Shown here piece by piece: positions 25,243 through 36,612 of a DNA stretch of 44,178 nucleotides. The stretch is from the NCBI GenBank assembly GCA_041552055.1, contig JBFELO010000022.1, positions 1 through 44,178 of the forward strand, in the 5' to 3' direction. The notes under the pieces were generated by a model. The model searched no databases. It saw only the letters and a program-made list of their open reading frames with translations, and was not told where the DNA came from. Source of the DNA: JBFELO01 sp041552055. Lineage in GTDB: Bacteria > Acidobacteriota > Thermoanaerobaculia > Thermoanaerobaculales > Sulfomarinibacteraceae. The position numbers and the translations under genes are program-made. Each line of letters begins with the position of its first letter. Position 1 is the first letter of the stretch.

Positions 25243-25519
25243 CTGAGCTGACGCACACTTCGTGACGGGGCGAGCATCAACGTCCCGGAAGGCAAACGAC
25301 CGCGAGGTGGACACGGTGGGGTGACGAGTGTGGGCTGGCGGCGGTCGGTGTCGGGATGGGAGGGTTCACGGACGACAGGGGCTTACGGGTGCGGGACGCG
25401 GTGTTGCAGGGTGTTGACCGGAGGTGCCGACCATCAGACACGTTGGTGTCATACCAACGATCAATGACGACAGGGTATCCGGGCCGAACACCTCGGAACC
25501 CTGGAAAGGAGCGACGACA

Positions 25520-27640
25520 GTGACGACTCGGAGACAGTTCATCAAGTACACTGGCATCGCCGGCGCGGGCACCTGGGCCGGCTCGAAGCTGGGCTGGGTG
25601 CGCCGGGCGTTCTCGGCGACCCAGGGCCCGGGCCTGAGCGACCCGGCCATGCAGCCGAAGTTCGCGAGCGCCGTGCCCAACGCGCTCGACCCCGGCTTCA
25701 TCTACAACGTCAAAAACAACAAGATCAAGGTGGCGGTCGGCCAGACTGTTCAACAGACCGGACTCGTCGCGGCTGACGGCGTCACCCCCGTGCCGACCAC
25801 CGTATGGGGCTACGGCGACAAGCAGTTCTACACCTGGCCGGGGCGCACCTTCCAGGTCAAGAGCTACGAGCCGCTCGAGGTCAAGTGGGAGAACCGGCTG
25901 ATCGACCAGTTCGAGAATCCGCTGCCGTACCTGATCACCGGCAAGGACAATACCAGCCTGGGGTACGGCGACTTCACGGGCCGATCCGTGCTCGACGAGA
26001 GCCTCCACTGGGCCTACAGCCTGCACGGCTACACCCAGTACTCGATCGCGCAGCATGGTGTGCCGATCGTGGCCCACGTGCACGGCGGCCACTCCGACTT
26101 CCACGTCGACGGCAACCCCGAGTTCTTCTTCAGCCCGGGCTGGGGTGTGCGGGGTCCGCAGTGGCTCGACAAGAAGTACCTGTACGACAACTCGCAGCCG
26201 GCCGGTACCGTGTGGTACCACGACCACGCCCTCGGCATCACCCGCCTCAACGTGTACGCGGGCATGGCCGGCTTCTACATCATCCGCGACGACGACGACA
26301 CCGGCCTGTTCGGTAACCCACTCGACCTGCCGGCGTTCCCGTACGAGGCCGCCTTCGCCATCCAGGACAAGATGTTCAAGGACAACGGCGAGCTGTTCTA
26401 CCCGGCGTTCCCGGGCGACCCGTTCTACGACGACTTCATCACCGGCGAGGGCGCGGTGCTGCCGCCCGGACAATTCCCAGGTGGCGGTCCGACCGGCCTG
26501 GCCGAGTTCTTCGGCGACCATATGGTGGTCAACGGCATGATCTGGCCCAAGATGGACGTCGAGCCGCGCAACTACCGGCTGCGCCTGCTCAACGGCTGCG
26601 ACAGCCGGTTCCTGGCGGTGCAGTTCTTCGAGGTGCCGCCGGGCGCCACCGATTTCAGCCCTGCCATCCAGCAGCTCGATTTCACAGTCATCGGCAGCGA
26701 CCAGGGCCTGGCCTCGAGCCCGACCACGGTCGACACGTTGCTGATGGAAACCGGCTCGCGTTACGACCTCATCTTCGACTTCAAGAGCGTGACGCCGGGC
26801 AACCGCGTCATCATGAAGAACATCGGCGGCGACGAGCCGTTCGGTGGCGACATCCCGGGGCCGCAGGTGTTCGGCGAGACCGACCGCATCATGGCGTTCG
26901 ACGTCGTCCTGCCGCTCGACGCCGCGGTGCCCGATGTCAGCCCAAGCGGGATCGCTTTCGGGCCGGTCATTCCCACGCCGACCAGGACCCGCAAAGTCGC
27001 CCTGTTCGAAGGCAAGGACGAGTTCGGCCGGCTGCAGCCGTTGCTGGGCACCGCCGAACCCGCAACCGACTACGCGGGCACCCCGATCAACTGGCCGAAC
27101 ACACCGGAGTACAGCAGCGTTGGCCTGGTCGGCCAAATGGAGGGCTCGATCGCCTGGCACAGCCCGACGACCGAGAACCCGGCGCTCGACTCCACCGAGG
27201 AGTGGGAGATCTGGAACGTCACCGGCGACGCCCACCCGGTGCACCTGCACCTGGTTCACTTCGAGATCCTCGGCCGAGACGAGATCACATGGGACACCAA
27301 TGCCGACGAAGACGGCTTCATCCCGGATGGCTCGGTCCCGGCGAATGACGGGACCTACCTGGTCAGTCAACCAACCGTGCAGCACAACTCGGTTGCAGGC
27401 GATCCGTCGACCTACGGCATCGGTTTCCGCATCGTCAATCCGACGTTCGGTGCGTCCGTGCCGCAGCCGGCGGAGTACGTCGAAAACGCTCCGAAGGACA
27501 TGGTCACCGCGTTGCCGGGCCAGATCACCCGCATCAAGGCGACCTTCGACAAGCCGGGCCGCTACGTCTGGCACTGCCACATCCTGTCGCACGAGGACCA
27601 TGAGATGATGCGCGTGATGTACGTCGGTCCGGGGGCCTGA
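25520..27640 (+). CDS. Tat-exported multicopper oxidase (CotA/bilirubin-oxidase-like)
   Basis: The protein has 706 residues. The N-terminus TTRRQFIKYTGIAGAG is a twin-arginine signal, so the enzyme is exported folded with copper. Four copper-ligand clusters are visible: HVHGGH near 187, WYHDHALG near 231, HPVHLHLVHF near 572 and HCHILSHEDHEMM near 684, which supply the type 1, 2 and 3 sites; the Met after the last His is the likely axial ligand. The inserts and layout resemble CotA laccase and bilirubin oxidases more than the small copper-efflux oxidases. It probably oxidises phenolics, metals or Mn/Fe and reduces oxygen in the periplasm or at the surface. GTG at 25520 is chosen because AAAGGAG lies just upstream and the Tat signal begins there; the earlier in-frame ATG at 25424 would bury it. 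Confidence 0.93.
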   Translation: MTTRRQFIKYTGIAGAGTWAGSKLGWVRRAFSATQGPGLSDPAMQPKFASAVPNALDPGFIYNVKNNKIKVAVGQTVQQTGLVAADGVTPVPTTVWGYGDKQFYTWPGRTFQVKSYEPLEVKWENRLIDQFENPLPYLITGKDNTSLGYGDFTGRSVLDESLHWAYSLHGYTQYSIAQHGVPIVAHVHGGHSDFHVDGNPEFFFSPGWGVRGPQWLDKKYLYDNSQPAGTVWYHDHALGITRLNVYAGMAGFYIIRDDDDTGLFGNPLDLPAFPYEAAFAIQDKMFKDNGELFYPAFPGDPFYDDFITGEGAVLPPGQFPGGGPTGLAEFFGDHMVVNGMIWPKMDVEPRNYRLRLLNGCDSRFLAVQFFEVPPGATDFSPAIQQLDFTVIGSDQGLASSPTTVDTLLMETGSRYDLIFDFKSVTPGNRVIMKNIGGDEPFGGDIPGPQVFGETDRIMAFDVVLPLDAAVPDVSPSGIAFGPVIPTPTRTRKVALFEGKDEFGRLQPLLGTAEPATDYAGTPINWPNTPEYSSVGLVGQMEGSIAWHSPTTENPALDSTEEWEIWNVTGDAHPVHLHLVHFEILGRDEITWDTNADEDGFIPDGSVPANDGTYLVSQPTVQHNSVAGDPSTYGIGFRIVNPTFGASVPQPAEYVENAPKDMVTALPGQITRIKATFDKPGRYVWHCHILSHEDHEMMRVMYVGPGA

Positions 27641-27666
27641 CGCCGATCCACTGACTTTCAGACGAC

Positions 27667-27686
27667 GGGCCGCCTCCGGGCGGCCC
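27667..27686 (+). terminator. Intrinsic terminator after the multicopper oxidase
   Basis: GGGCCGCC (27667-27674), loop TCCG and GGCGGCCC (27679-27686) form a perfect stem followed by the pyrimidine tail CTCTTCTC, 26 bases after the stop. It is almost the same hairpin as at 24872. Confidence 0.65.
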
Positions 27687-27896
27687 CTCTTCTCGGACGT
27701 TCTTCGTGCAGGCGAAACGGGCGGGGGACGAGGGGGGCCGACGGCCGACCGACCACCGATCTTCGACGTCGAGCCTCTTAGAATCGAATGGCCGAGGGCG
27801 AAGGGGTGTAGCGAACGTCAACGTGATTCACGGTCCGCGCCAGTGGTATCAGGTGGTCGCTACCGCGGTACCATGGGCTAGAAAGGCACGCACCTC

Positions 27897-28595
27897 ATGA
27901 CCGACGAGAAGCCGAGGGTGCTGATCGCAGGAATTGACGACGCGCTCGCGCGGCGGGTGGTGGTCGCGCTGAGCCCGCTCGGCGCCGACTTCCAGCGCAG
28001 GGCGTGGGCGACCGCGTTCGGCGGGTCGTTCGGCGATCCCGGCTGCGACGTCGTGATCGTCGGCCACTTTGGTGACCTGTCGGGTCTCGAGCTCTTGCTG
28101 GAGACGACGAGATCGGACGCCTCGTTTGGCCGTCAGCCGGCGCTGGTCGTGCTCTGCCGACGGGACCTGTTGGACGACGTGGAGCCGCTGCTCGGGCTCG
28201 GTGTCAGCCGCGTGGTCGCGACCGAGGAGCTCGATCACACGCTGTACGATGCGGTCTCGTCACTGCTCGCCGTCGCCCCACGCGTCACGCTCCAGGCGCC
28301 GGTGCGCCTGATGCCGACGATCAGCGGGAACGACGTGTCGTCCGACGGAACGACCGAGAACCTGTCGGCATCGGGGATGCTCGTGAGCTGCCTGGGTCAG
28401 CTCCCGGTCGGCTCGAAGGTCCGGTTCGAGATCTCGATTGCCGGCCAGCCGACCCCGATCCGCGGCTCCGCCAGGATCGTGCGCACCGCCGACCCGGAAC
28501 GCGAGGGCGTTCGGGGCATCGGCGCGCGCTTCCTGTCGTTTGTCAGGTCCGACGGGGATCGGTTCCGCGAGCTGCTCTCGGACCAGCTCCACTGA
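27897..28595 (+). CDS. Receiver-like domain plus PilZ domain protein
   Basis: The protein has 232 residues. Residues 1-120 have the alternating pattern of a response-regulator receiver (PRVLIAGIDDALARRV, then CDVVIVGHFGDLSG), but the position of the phosphoacceptor Asp is Gly56, so this is a pseudo-receiver. Residues 130-230 resemble PilZ: ENLSASGML corresponds to the (D/N)xSxxG motif and GIGARFL to the closing strand. The upstream RxxxR motif that grips cyclic-di-GMP is not evident (VRLMPTISG), so ligand binding may be lost or altered. It is likely a cytoplasmic signalling adaptor. AGAAAGG precedes the ATG. It lies convergent to the sigma-54 activator. Confidence 0.7.
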   Translation: MTDEKPRVLIAGIDDALARRVVVALSPLGADFQRRAWATAFGGSFGDPGCDVVIVGHFGDLSGLELLLETTRSDASFGRQPALVVLCRRDLLDDVEPLLGLGVSRVVATEELDHTLYDAVSSLLAVAPRVTLQAPVRLMPTISGNDVSSDGTTENLSASGMLVSCLGQLPVGSKVRFEISIAGQPTPIRGSARIVRTADPEREGVRGIGARFLSFVRSDGDRFRELLSDQLH

Positions 28596-28765
28596 GCCGC
28601 GGCTGGAGCGCTGCCTTTTCCCCTCGATGACGGCGGCTGAAACGCGAATTGTATGCGCGCAGCCCCTGCGCGCTCCCGTTCACCTACCCGAACGGAGCGA
28701 TAGGGACGGTTCGGAGGATCTCGTTCGGCACAGGCAAACGAGCTGATCAGGAGTCTCTGTCTCTT

Positions 28766-28792
28766 CGGGCACGGGAACGGGGACGGGGACGG
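28766..28792 (+). repeat. Hexanucleotide tract, G-quadruplex candidate
   Basis: Four runs of three or four G separated by 2-3 bases (GGGCACGGGAACGGGG, then ACGGGG) lie on the plus strand, 170 bases after the PilZ gene and six bases beyond the stop of the convergent sigma-54 activator. The unit is the same GGGAAC-like hexamer as at 2373 and 41331. Confidence 0.55.
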
Positions 28793-28797
28793 AAACC

Positions 28798-30216
<1,419 letters not shown>

Positions 30217-30352
30217 CAGCAGCCCCGTCCGTCACCCATCCGACGGCTGTCGAGGTAACGCGTAGGCGGCGCGATCCACCATGTGCTGCTCCTCAGACGG
30301 TACTCGTCACCTGGCGCGACCACGCGAGGACTCGAGTTCGGCATTGAGATCA

Positions 30353-30381
30353 AAGTTATTTTTATTAATTCCTATTGTCAA
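30353..30381 (-). promoter_or_regulatory. Sigma-70-like promoter for the sigma-54 activator gene
   Basis: On the minus strand a perfect TTGACA (30381-30376) is followed after exactly 17 bases by TAACTT (30358-30353), a weak -10, inside a sharply AT-rich 60-base block (30340-30400). The leader to the ATG at 30216 would be about 130 bases. The same block may also hold the kynureninase promoter in the opposite direction. Confidence 0.4.
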
Positions 30382-30515
30382 TTACTTCATGTTTTTTACT
30401 GTGGGGTGACGCGCCACCATGGGCTCGCCTTTCCGCATCACGCGTCACGCGGACCAGGGGACGGTAAAATTCCATGCCACCACGGTGGCCTCGTGACCGC
30501 TCGTGGCAGAATGGC

Positions 30516-31763
30516 GTGGTGAGACTTCCTATCAGCCGAGACGATACGCTGGCGCTCGACGCCCACGACCCGCTCGCCTCGGTTCGTGCCTCGTTCGTGC
30601 TGCCGGAGAGAGTGGTGTACCTCGATGGTAACTCGCTCGGACCGCCGCCGCGGGCTCTGTTCGGCCGCGTCGCCGAGGTGCTGCGGAAAGAGTGGGGAAC
30701 GGATCTGATCCGAAGCTGGACCCGCCACGGCTGGATCGATCTTCCGGAGCGGGTGGCGGCGTCGATCGCGCCGCTGATCGGGGCGGCGCCGGACGAGGTG
30801 GCGGTGGCCGACTCGACATCGGTCAACCTGTTCAAGCTGCTGGCCGCCGGGTTGCGGCTGCGCCCCACTCGGCGAGTGATCCTGTCCGAGCGCGAGAACT
30901 TCCCCACCGACCTGTACATGGCCGCCGGGCTCGCGGACCTCCTCGGCGATCGGGCCGAGCTGCGGCTCGTGGACCGCACCGATCTCGAGCGGAGCCTCGA
31001 CTCCGACGTCGCGGTGCTCATGCTGACCCACGTCGACTTCAGGGACGCCGAGATCCACGACATGGCGGCCTGGACCGCGGCCGCGCACGACGCGGGGGCG
31101 GTCTCGCTGTGGGATCTCGCCCACTCCGCGGGTGTGTTGCCGGTGGCCCTCGAGGCGTGTGGCGCCGACCTCGCGGTGGGCTGCGGCTACAAGTACCTCA
31201 ACGGCGGCCCCGGTGCGCCGGCATTCGCCTACGTTGCGCGCCGCCACCATGAAGGACTCCAGCAGCCGCTGTGGGGGTGGATGGGCCACGCCGCGCCGTT
31301 CGAGTTCGGGACCGACTACCGGCCGGCCCCTGGGGTGGCGCGACTGCGGGTCGGGACCCCACCAATCCTCAGTCTCGCCGCTCTCGAGTGTGGCGTCGCC
31401 TCGGTGGCCGCCGCCGGGGTCGAGCGTCTGCGCGCCAAGTCGGTGGCGCTCACCGAGCTGTTCATCGCCCTGGTCGAGCGCGACTGTGGAAAATGGGGCC
31501 TCGAGGTGGTCTCGCCGCGCGACCCGGTGCGCCGCGGCAGCCAGGTGTCGCTGCGGCACGACGACGGCTACGCCATCGTCCAGGCGATGATCGATGCCGG
31601 TGTGGTGGGCGATTTTCGCGCGCCGGACCTGCTGCGGTTCGGGTTCGCGCCCGCCTACGTCAGGTTTGTGGATGTGTGGGACGCCGTCGCCGCTCTCACG
31701 AAAATCATGGAGGAAGGCGGCTGGGATCGGCCCGGCTACCGGGTTCGGGCCAGGGTGACGTGA
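30516..31763 (+). CDS. kynU: Kynureninase
   Basis: The protein has about 415 residues and is a fold type I PLP enzyme. Diagnostic stretches are YLDGNSLGPPP near the N-terminus, the substrate-binding DSTSVNLFKLL, WDLAHSAGVLP (PLP ring contact), the Schiff-base lysine in GCGYKYLNGGPGAPAF, and PLWGWMGHAAPFEF, all typical of kynureninase. It cleaves kynurenine to anthranilate and alanine (or 3-hydroxykynurenine to 3-hydroxyanthranilate). The start is uncertain: an ATG at 30474 opens the frame, but it adds 14 atypical residues; GTG at 30516 or 30519 fits the family start LALDAHDP better. The hydrolase gene 24 bases downstream with a strong ribosome-binding site is likely co-transcribed. Confidence 0.9.
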   Translation: MVRLPISRDDTLALDAHDPLASVRASFVLPERVVYLDGNSLGPPPRALFGRVAEVLRKEWGTDLIRSWTRHGWIDLPERVAASIAPLIGAAPDEVAVADSTSVNLFKLLAAGLRLRPTRRVILSERENFPTDLYMAAGLADLLGDRAELRLVDRTDLERSLDSDVAVLMLTHVDFRDAEIHDMAAWTAAAHDAGAVSLWDLAHSAGVLPVALEACGADLAVGCGYKYLNGGPGAPAFAYVARRHHEGLQQPLWGWMGHAAPFEFGTDYRPAPGVARLRVGTPPILSLAALECGVASVAAAGVERLRAKSVALTELFIALVERDCGKWGLEVVSPRDPVRRGSQVSLRHDDGYAIVQAMIDAGVVGDFRAPDLLRFGFAPAYVRFVDVWDAVAALTKIMEEGGWDRPGYRVRARVT

Positions 31764-31787
31764 TCCGGACGGGATCGGAGGAGGCGG

Positions 31788-32705
31788 ATGCGCGGGTCGA
31801 TGCTGGTGGCCCTGGTGCTGCAATCGGTCGCTGCGGCCGCGGGAGAGCCTGAGGTGATGAACGCCTCGGATGCGCTCGCCCTGCCCCGGCCGGCGGCGGA
31901 TCATCGACTGTCCTACGGCCTCGATGCGCTCCAGTTCGGTGAGCTGCGGCTGCCCGAGGGTGATGGCCCCCATCCTGTGGTGGTGCTGGTTCACGGCGGC
32001 TGCTGGCTGGCCGAGTACGATCTCGGTCATGTCGCCTCCCTCGCCGCGGCCCTCACCGAGGCCGGCGTCGCCACCTGGAGTGTCGAGTACCGCCGGGTCG
32101 GCAATGACGGCGGCGGCTGGCCCGGCACATTCCTCGACCTCGCCGCGGCCGCGGACCACCTGCGCCAGCTGGCCGACGATTACAGCATCGACCTCGGCCG
32201 AACGGTGGCGGTGGGCCACTCCGCGGGCGGCCACCTCGCACTCTGGCTGGCGGCGCGCCACCGTCTGTCTCCGGGCGATCCGCTGCGGGGCCCGAGCCCG
32301 TTGCCGCTGGCCGGCGTGGTGGCGCTGGCCGGGATCCCCGACCTCGCTGCCTACGCCGCACCCACCGGCTGCGGCGCTGCGGTGCCCGAACTGCTCGGAG
32401 GGGTGCCGGAGGAGGTACCGGAGCGGCTTCGTCGGGCATCACCGATCGAGCTCCTCCCTCTCGGCACGTCGCAGATCCTCGTGGTGGGTGAGGTCGACTC
32501 GATCGTGCCGGCGGAGCAGGCGGAGAGCTACGCTGCCGCGGCGCGCCAAGCCGGCGAACGGGTGGAGCTGCGTGACGTGCCGGCGGCGGGCCACTTCGAG
32601 CTGATCACGCCCGGCAGCGTGGCATGGCCGACCGTGCGCGATGCCGTCCTCGACATCATCGCGGCGAGGACCCGGGAAGCACGTTCACCGGACCGCGATC
32701 ACTGA
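31788..32705 (+). CDS. Alpha/beta hydrolase, arylformamidase (kynurenine formamidase)-like, with signal-like N-terminus
   Basis: The protein has 305 residues with an alpha/beta hydrolase fold: oxyanion motif VHGGCW, nucleophile elbow VGHSAGGH, the catalytic Asp in VVGEVDSIVP and the His in AAGHFEL. HGGxW plus GHSAGG is the pattern of the AFMID-type kynurenine formamidases, and the position 24 bases after kynureninase supports N-formylkynurenine hydrolysis, giving a two-gene kynurenine module. However, the first 20 residues (MRGSMLVALVLQSVAAAAG) look like a Sec signal peptide, which would place it in the periplasm, apart from cytoplasmic KynU; an internal start or a different esterase role is possible. 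GGAGGAGG just before ATG 31788 supports that start. Confidence 0.75.
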   Translation: MRGSMLVALVLQSVAAAAGEPEVMNASDALALPRPAADHRLSYGLDALQFGELRLPEGDGPHPVVVLVHGGCWLAEYDLGHVASLAAALTEAGVATWSVEYRRVGNDGGGWPGTFLDLAAAADHLRQLADDYSIDLGRTVAVGHSAGGHLALWLAARHRLSPGDPLRGPSPLPLAGVVALAGIPDLAAYAAPTGCGAAVPELLGGVPEEVPERLRRASPIELLPLGTSQILVVGEVDSIVPAEQAESYAAAARQAGERVELRDVPAAGHFELITPGSVAWPTVRDAVLDIIAARTREARSPDRDH

Positions 32706-32715
32706 ACGCCGACGA

Positions 32716-34680
<1,965 letters not shown>

Positions 34681-34817
34681 GGTGCCTCCCCGTGGCGGCC
34701 GGCGGTCACCGAACACCACGTGATGGATGACTGATTCGCCGTAGCAAAATACCACTGAAGGGTCCGGCGGTCTCGCCGCTGAGCGGCATCTCGCCGCCGA
34801 GTGAGGCTGTGGGGCGC

Positions 34818-35096
34818 TCACTCCATGCCGATGGAGAACATCCGTTCGAGATCGTGGTGGGAAAAGGTCCGGAACGCGATCAGGGTCTCGGATGAGATCA
34901 GCCCCTCCGACTTGAGCACGTGGTCGGTGACCAGCGTCGCGATCCGGTCGTTGGTCTGGCCGCGCACCATCACCACCAGGTCGTACTGGCCGGCCACCGA
35001 GTAGACCTCGGAGATCCCCTCGAGATCGACCAGTTCCTGAGCGACCTCGTTGATCCGGTCGGTCTTGACCCTGAGCAGCACGATCGCGTTGACCAT
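34818..35096 (-). CDS. Stand-alone Lrp/AsnC-type ligand-binding (RAM) domain protein
   Basis: The protein has 92 residues. It begins VNAIVLLRVKTDRINEVAQE and continues with VYSVAGQYDLVVMVRG, the beta-alpha-beta pattern of the RAM effector-binding domain of Lrp/AsnC regulators, but it has no helix-turn-helix. Such proteins form dimers or decamers that bind small molecules and may modulate partner enzymes or regulators. ATG 35096 has GGGAGGAGA upstream. It is co-directional with acs and 137 bases from it, so a shared transcript or link to acetate metabolism is possible but unproven. Confidence 0.85.
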   Translation of the reverse strand: MVNAIVLLRVKTDRINEVAQELVDLEGISEVYSVAGQYDLVVMVRGQTNDRIATLVTDHVLKSEGLISSETLIAFRTFSHHDLERMFSIGME

Positions 35097-35271
35097 GATC
35101 TCTCCTCCCGTGGCGCCACCGGCGAGGCGGCCAGACCCATGATAGCGCGAGCGGGCGGCGGCGGCCGGGGTCGCCCGCCGGGTTCCCGAGTCGAACGAGG
35201 CCGGTCTGGTGGACGTGTACGGGACGCCGGTGCAGGCCGGGGATACCGGCGAGAAGCGAGAAGACAGGCGA

Positions 35272-35299
35272 CACCGGCGGGCGTTGCCGCCCGCCGGTG
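35272..35299 (-). terminator. Terminator hairpin after the IPTL-tailed protein gene
   Basis: CACCGGCGGGC (35272-35282) and GCCCGCCGGTG (35289-35299) form a perfect 11-bp stem with a 6-base loop, 21 bases past the stop at 35321. On the minus strand it is followed by TCGCCTGTCTTCTC. Confidence 0.6.
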
Positions 35300-35320
35300 G
35301 TATCGCTCGCAGGTGCCGCG

Positions 35321-36418
35321 TCAGCTGCGCCGGAGCAGGATGAACAGCGCCGCGCCGGTGATCAGCAGCAGGAACACCACCAGGCCCACCGTGTTGGTGG
35401 TCGGGATGGCAGCGCCCTCGATCGGCACGCCGCCGACGCCGGAGAAGGCGAAGATGTAGGTGTTCGGCTCGCCGGTGGCGGCGCCGAAGGTCCCGGGTCG
35501 AGAGGTGCTGCACAGGTCCAGCGGATCGCCGGTGCCGTCCCAGTCGATCTGGCCGAACGAGTACACCTCGGCGCTGACCGCGGTGAGCGCGGCGAGCGCG
35601 TCGGTCTCGTTGCCAGCGGCGCCGTAGTAGATGAAGAACGACGTCGTATCGCCTGCGGCCAGGGGGCCGAAGCCGAAGTCGAACAGTGCGCCGTGGTCGT
35701 CCGGCCCATCGTCGATGAAATCACCGGTCACGTTGAGCGGACTCCGTGCGGCCAGCGGATCCGGGACCTGGAAGGCGTTGTCATCGGTGTAGAGCACGGC
35801 CGATGCCGCTGCCCCGCCCTGGATGGTGACGAACTCCGAGAACGGGGTCGGCTCGGTGTCCCAGTCCATCTGGCGGGTGTAGCGCACGTCGGTGAGGTCC
35901 GAGCCCGAGATGTTCTCGATCGTCACCTCGCACTCGAAAAGATTCGGGCTCGCCGACGGCCTGAAGTCGTGGGTGACCCGGAAGGAGGTGCCGGCCGTGA
36001 CCACCGAGGTCGCGGTGGTCGCGGTGAAGACGAAGCTGTCCACCGTCACGTTGACGATGCCGGCCGCCCGATCCGCGTAGGCCGAATCACCGGCCACGCC
36101 GTCCGCGACGCCCCAGCCTTCACACAGGCAGCCCGGCGACGTGGACTCGCCGGCGGTAGGAACGTACCGCAGCCCGACGGTCGTTTCGCCACACAGCGAC
36201 GACGTACCACCATCCTCGTTGAGGTTGCCGTAGTCGAACACACCGAGCTCGACGGTCCCGTTGTTGAGTATCGCACCCGGTGCCCCCGTGGGGGGTCCGT
36301 CAGCGGGCGGCGCGGGAACTCGGTTGTTGGGATGCACCTCGGCCGCAGCCGGCTGGCCCCACGCGACGACGAGGACCACCAGCGCCAAGGCGAGCCACAA
36401 CGTTCTCCTGCCTTCCAT
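35321..36418 (-). CDS. Secreted surface protein with C-terminal IPTL/PEP-CTERM-like sorting signal
   Basis: The protein has 365 residues. It carries a signal peptide (about residues 1-27, ending PAAAE) and a body rich in beta-strand and Gly/Asp, with no known catalytic motif. The C-terminus reads IPTTNTVGLVVF, then LLLITGAALFILLRRS: a short IPT motif, a hydrophobic helix and a basic tail, the layout of IPTL-CTERM and PEP-CTERM proteins processed by exosortase-like systems. ATG 36418 follows AAGGAGGT at good spacing; the longer frame to 36529 is rejected. No sorting enzyme lies in the window. The function is unknown beyond probable surface display or anchoring. Confidence 0.7.
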   Translation of the reverse strand: MEGRRTLWLALALVVLVVAWGQPAAAEVHPNNRVPAPPADGPPTGAPGAILNNGTVELGVFDYGNLNEDGGTSSLCGETTVGLRYVPTAGESTSPGCLCEGWGVADGVAGDSAYADRAAGIVNVTVDSFVFTATTATSVVTAGTSFRVTHDFRPSASPNLFECEVTIENISGSDLTDVRYTRQMDWDTEPTPFSEFVTIQGGAAASAVLYTDDNAFQVPDPLAARSPLNVTGDFIDDGPDDHGALFDFGFGPLAAGDTTSFFIYYGAAGNETDALAALTAVSAEVYSFGQIDWDGTGDPLDLCSTSRPGTFGAATGEPNTYIFAFSGVGGVPIEGAAIPTTNTVGLVVFLLLITGAALFILLRRS

Positions 36419-36471
36419 AGTTGACCTCCTTCTGCCTGTCGAACAGGCGAGACTGATTTGATTTTCCACCA

Positions 36472-36495
36472 CGCACGGCACGGACGTGCCGTGCG
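36472..36495. promoter_or_regulatory. Perfect inverted repeat in the 5' leader
   Basis: CGCACGGCAC (36472-36481) and GTGCCGTGCG (36486-36495) pair perfectly around GGAC, 54 bases upstream of the ATG at 36418. It could be a leader hairpin or an operator. A shorter GCCTGT/ACAGGC palindrome lies at about 36434-36448. Confidence 0.4.
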
Positions 36496-36612
36496 ATCGG
36501 ATATGTCCTTTGGAGACACGATACCACATGTCAAGCGCTAATACGACCCAATAGCTAGCGGTGTTGCCGGACCATTGCGACCGTGTGCCTCACGCTCGGC
36601 TACCATGAGGCG

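Larger units (their letters stand above)
24894..25519. other. Long gene-free regulatory region upstream of the multicopper oxidase
   Basis: This stretch is AT-richer than its surroundings. It contains repeated GTCTCA half-sites (24962-24998) and a sigma-54 promoter match (25227-25242). No frame in it resembles a gene; the frame that enters it from the oxidase side lacks start support before 25520. Confidence 0.55.

Noticed and set aside
34681..35274. Long extension of the acetyl-CoA synthetase frame
   Set aside because: It overlaps the Lrp-like gene in another frame; GGGGAGG before ATG 34680 gives the normal Acs start and length.
34818..35513. 231-residue form of the Lrp-like protein
   Set aside because: Residues before VNAIVLL are low-complexity and overlap the terminator and 3' end of the next gene; ATG 35096 has a good ribosome-binding site.
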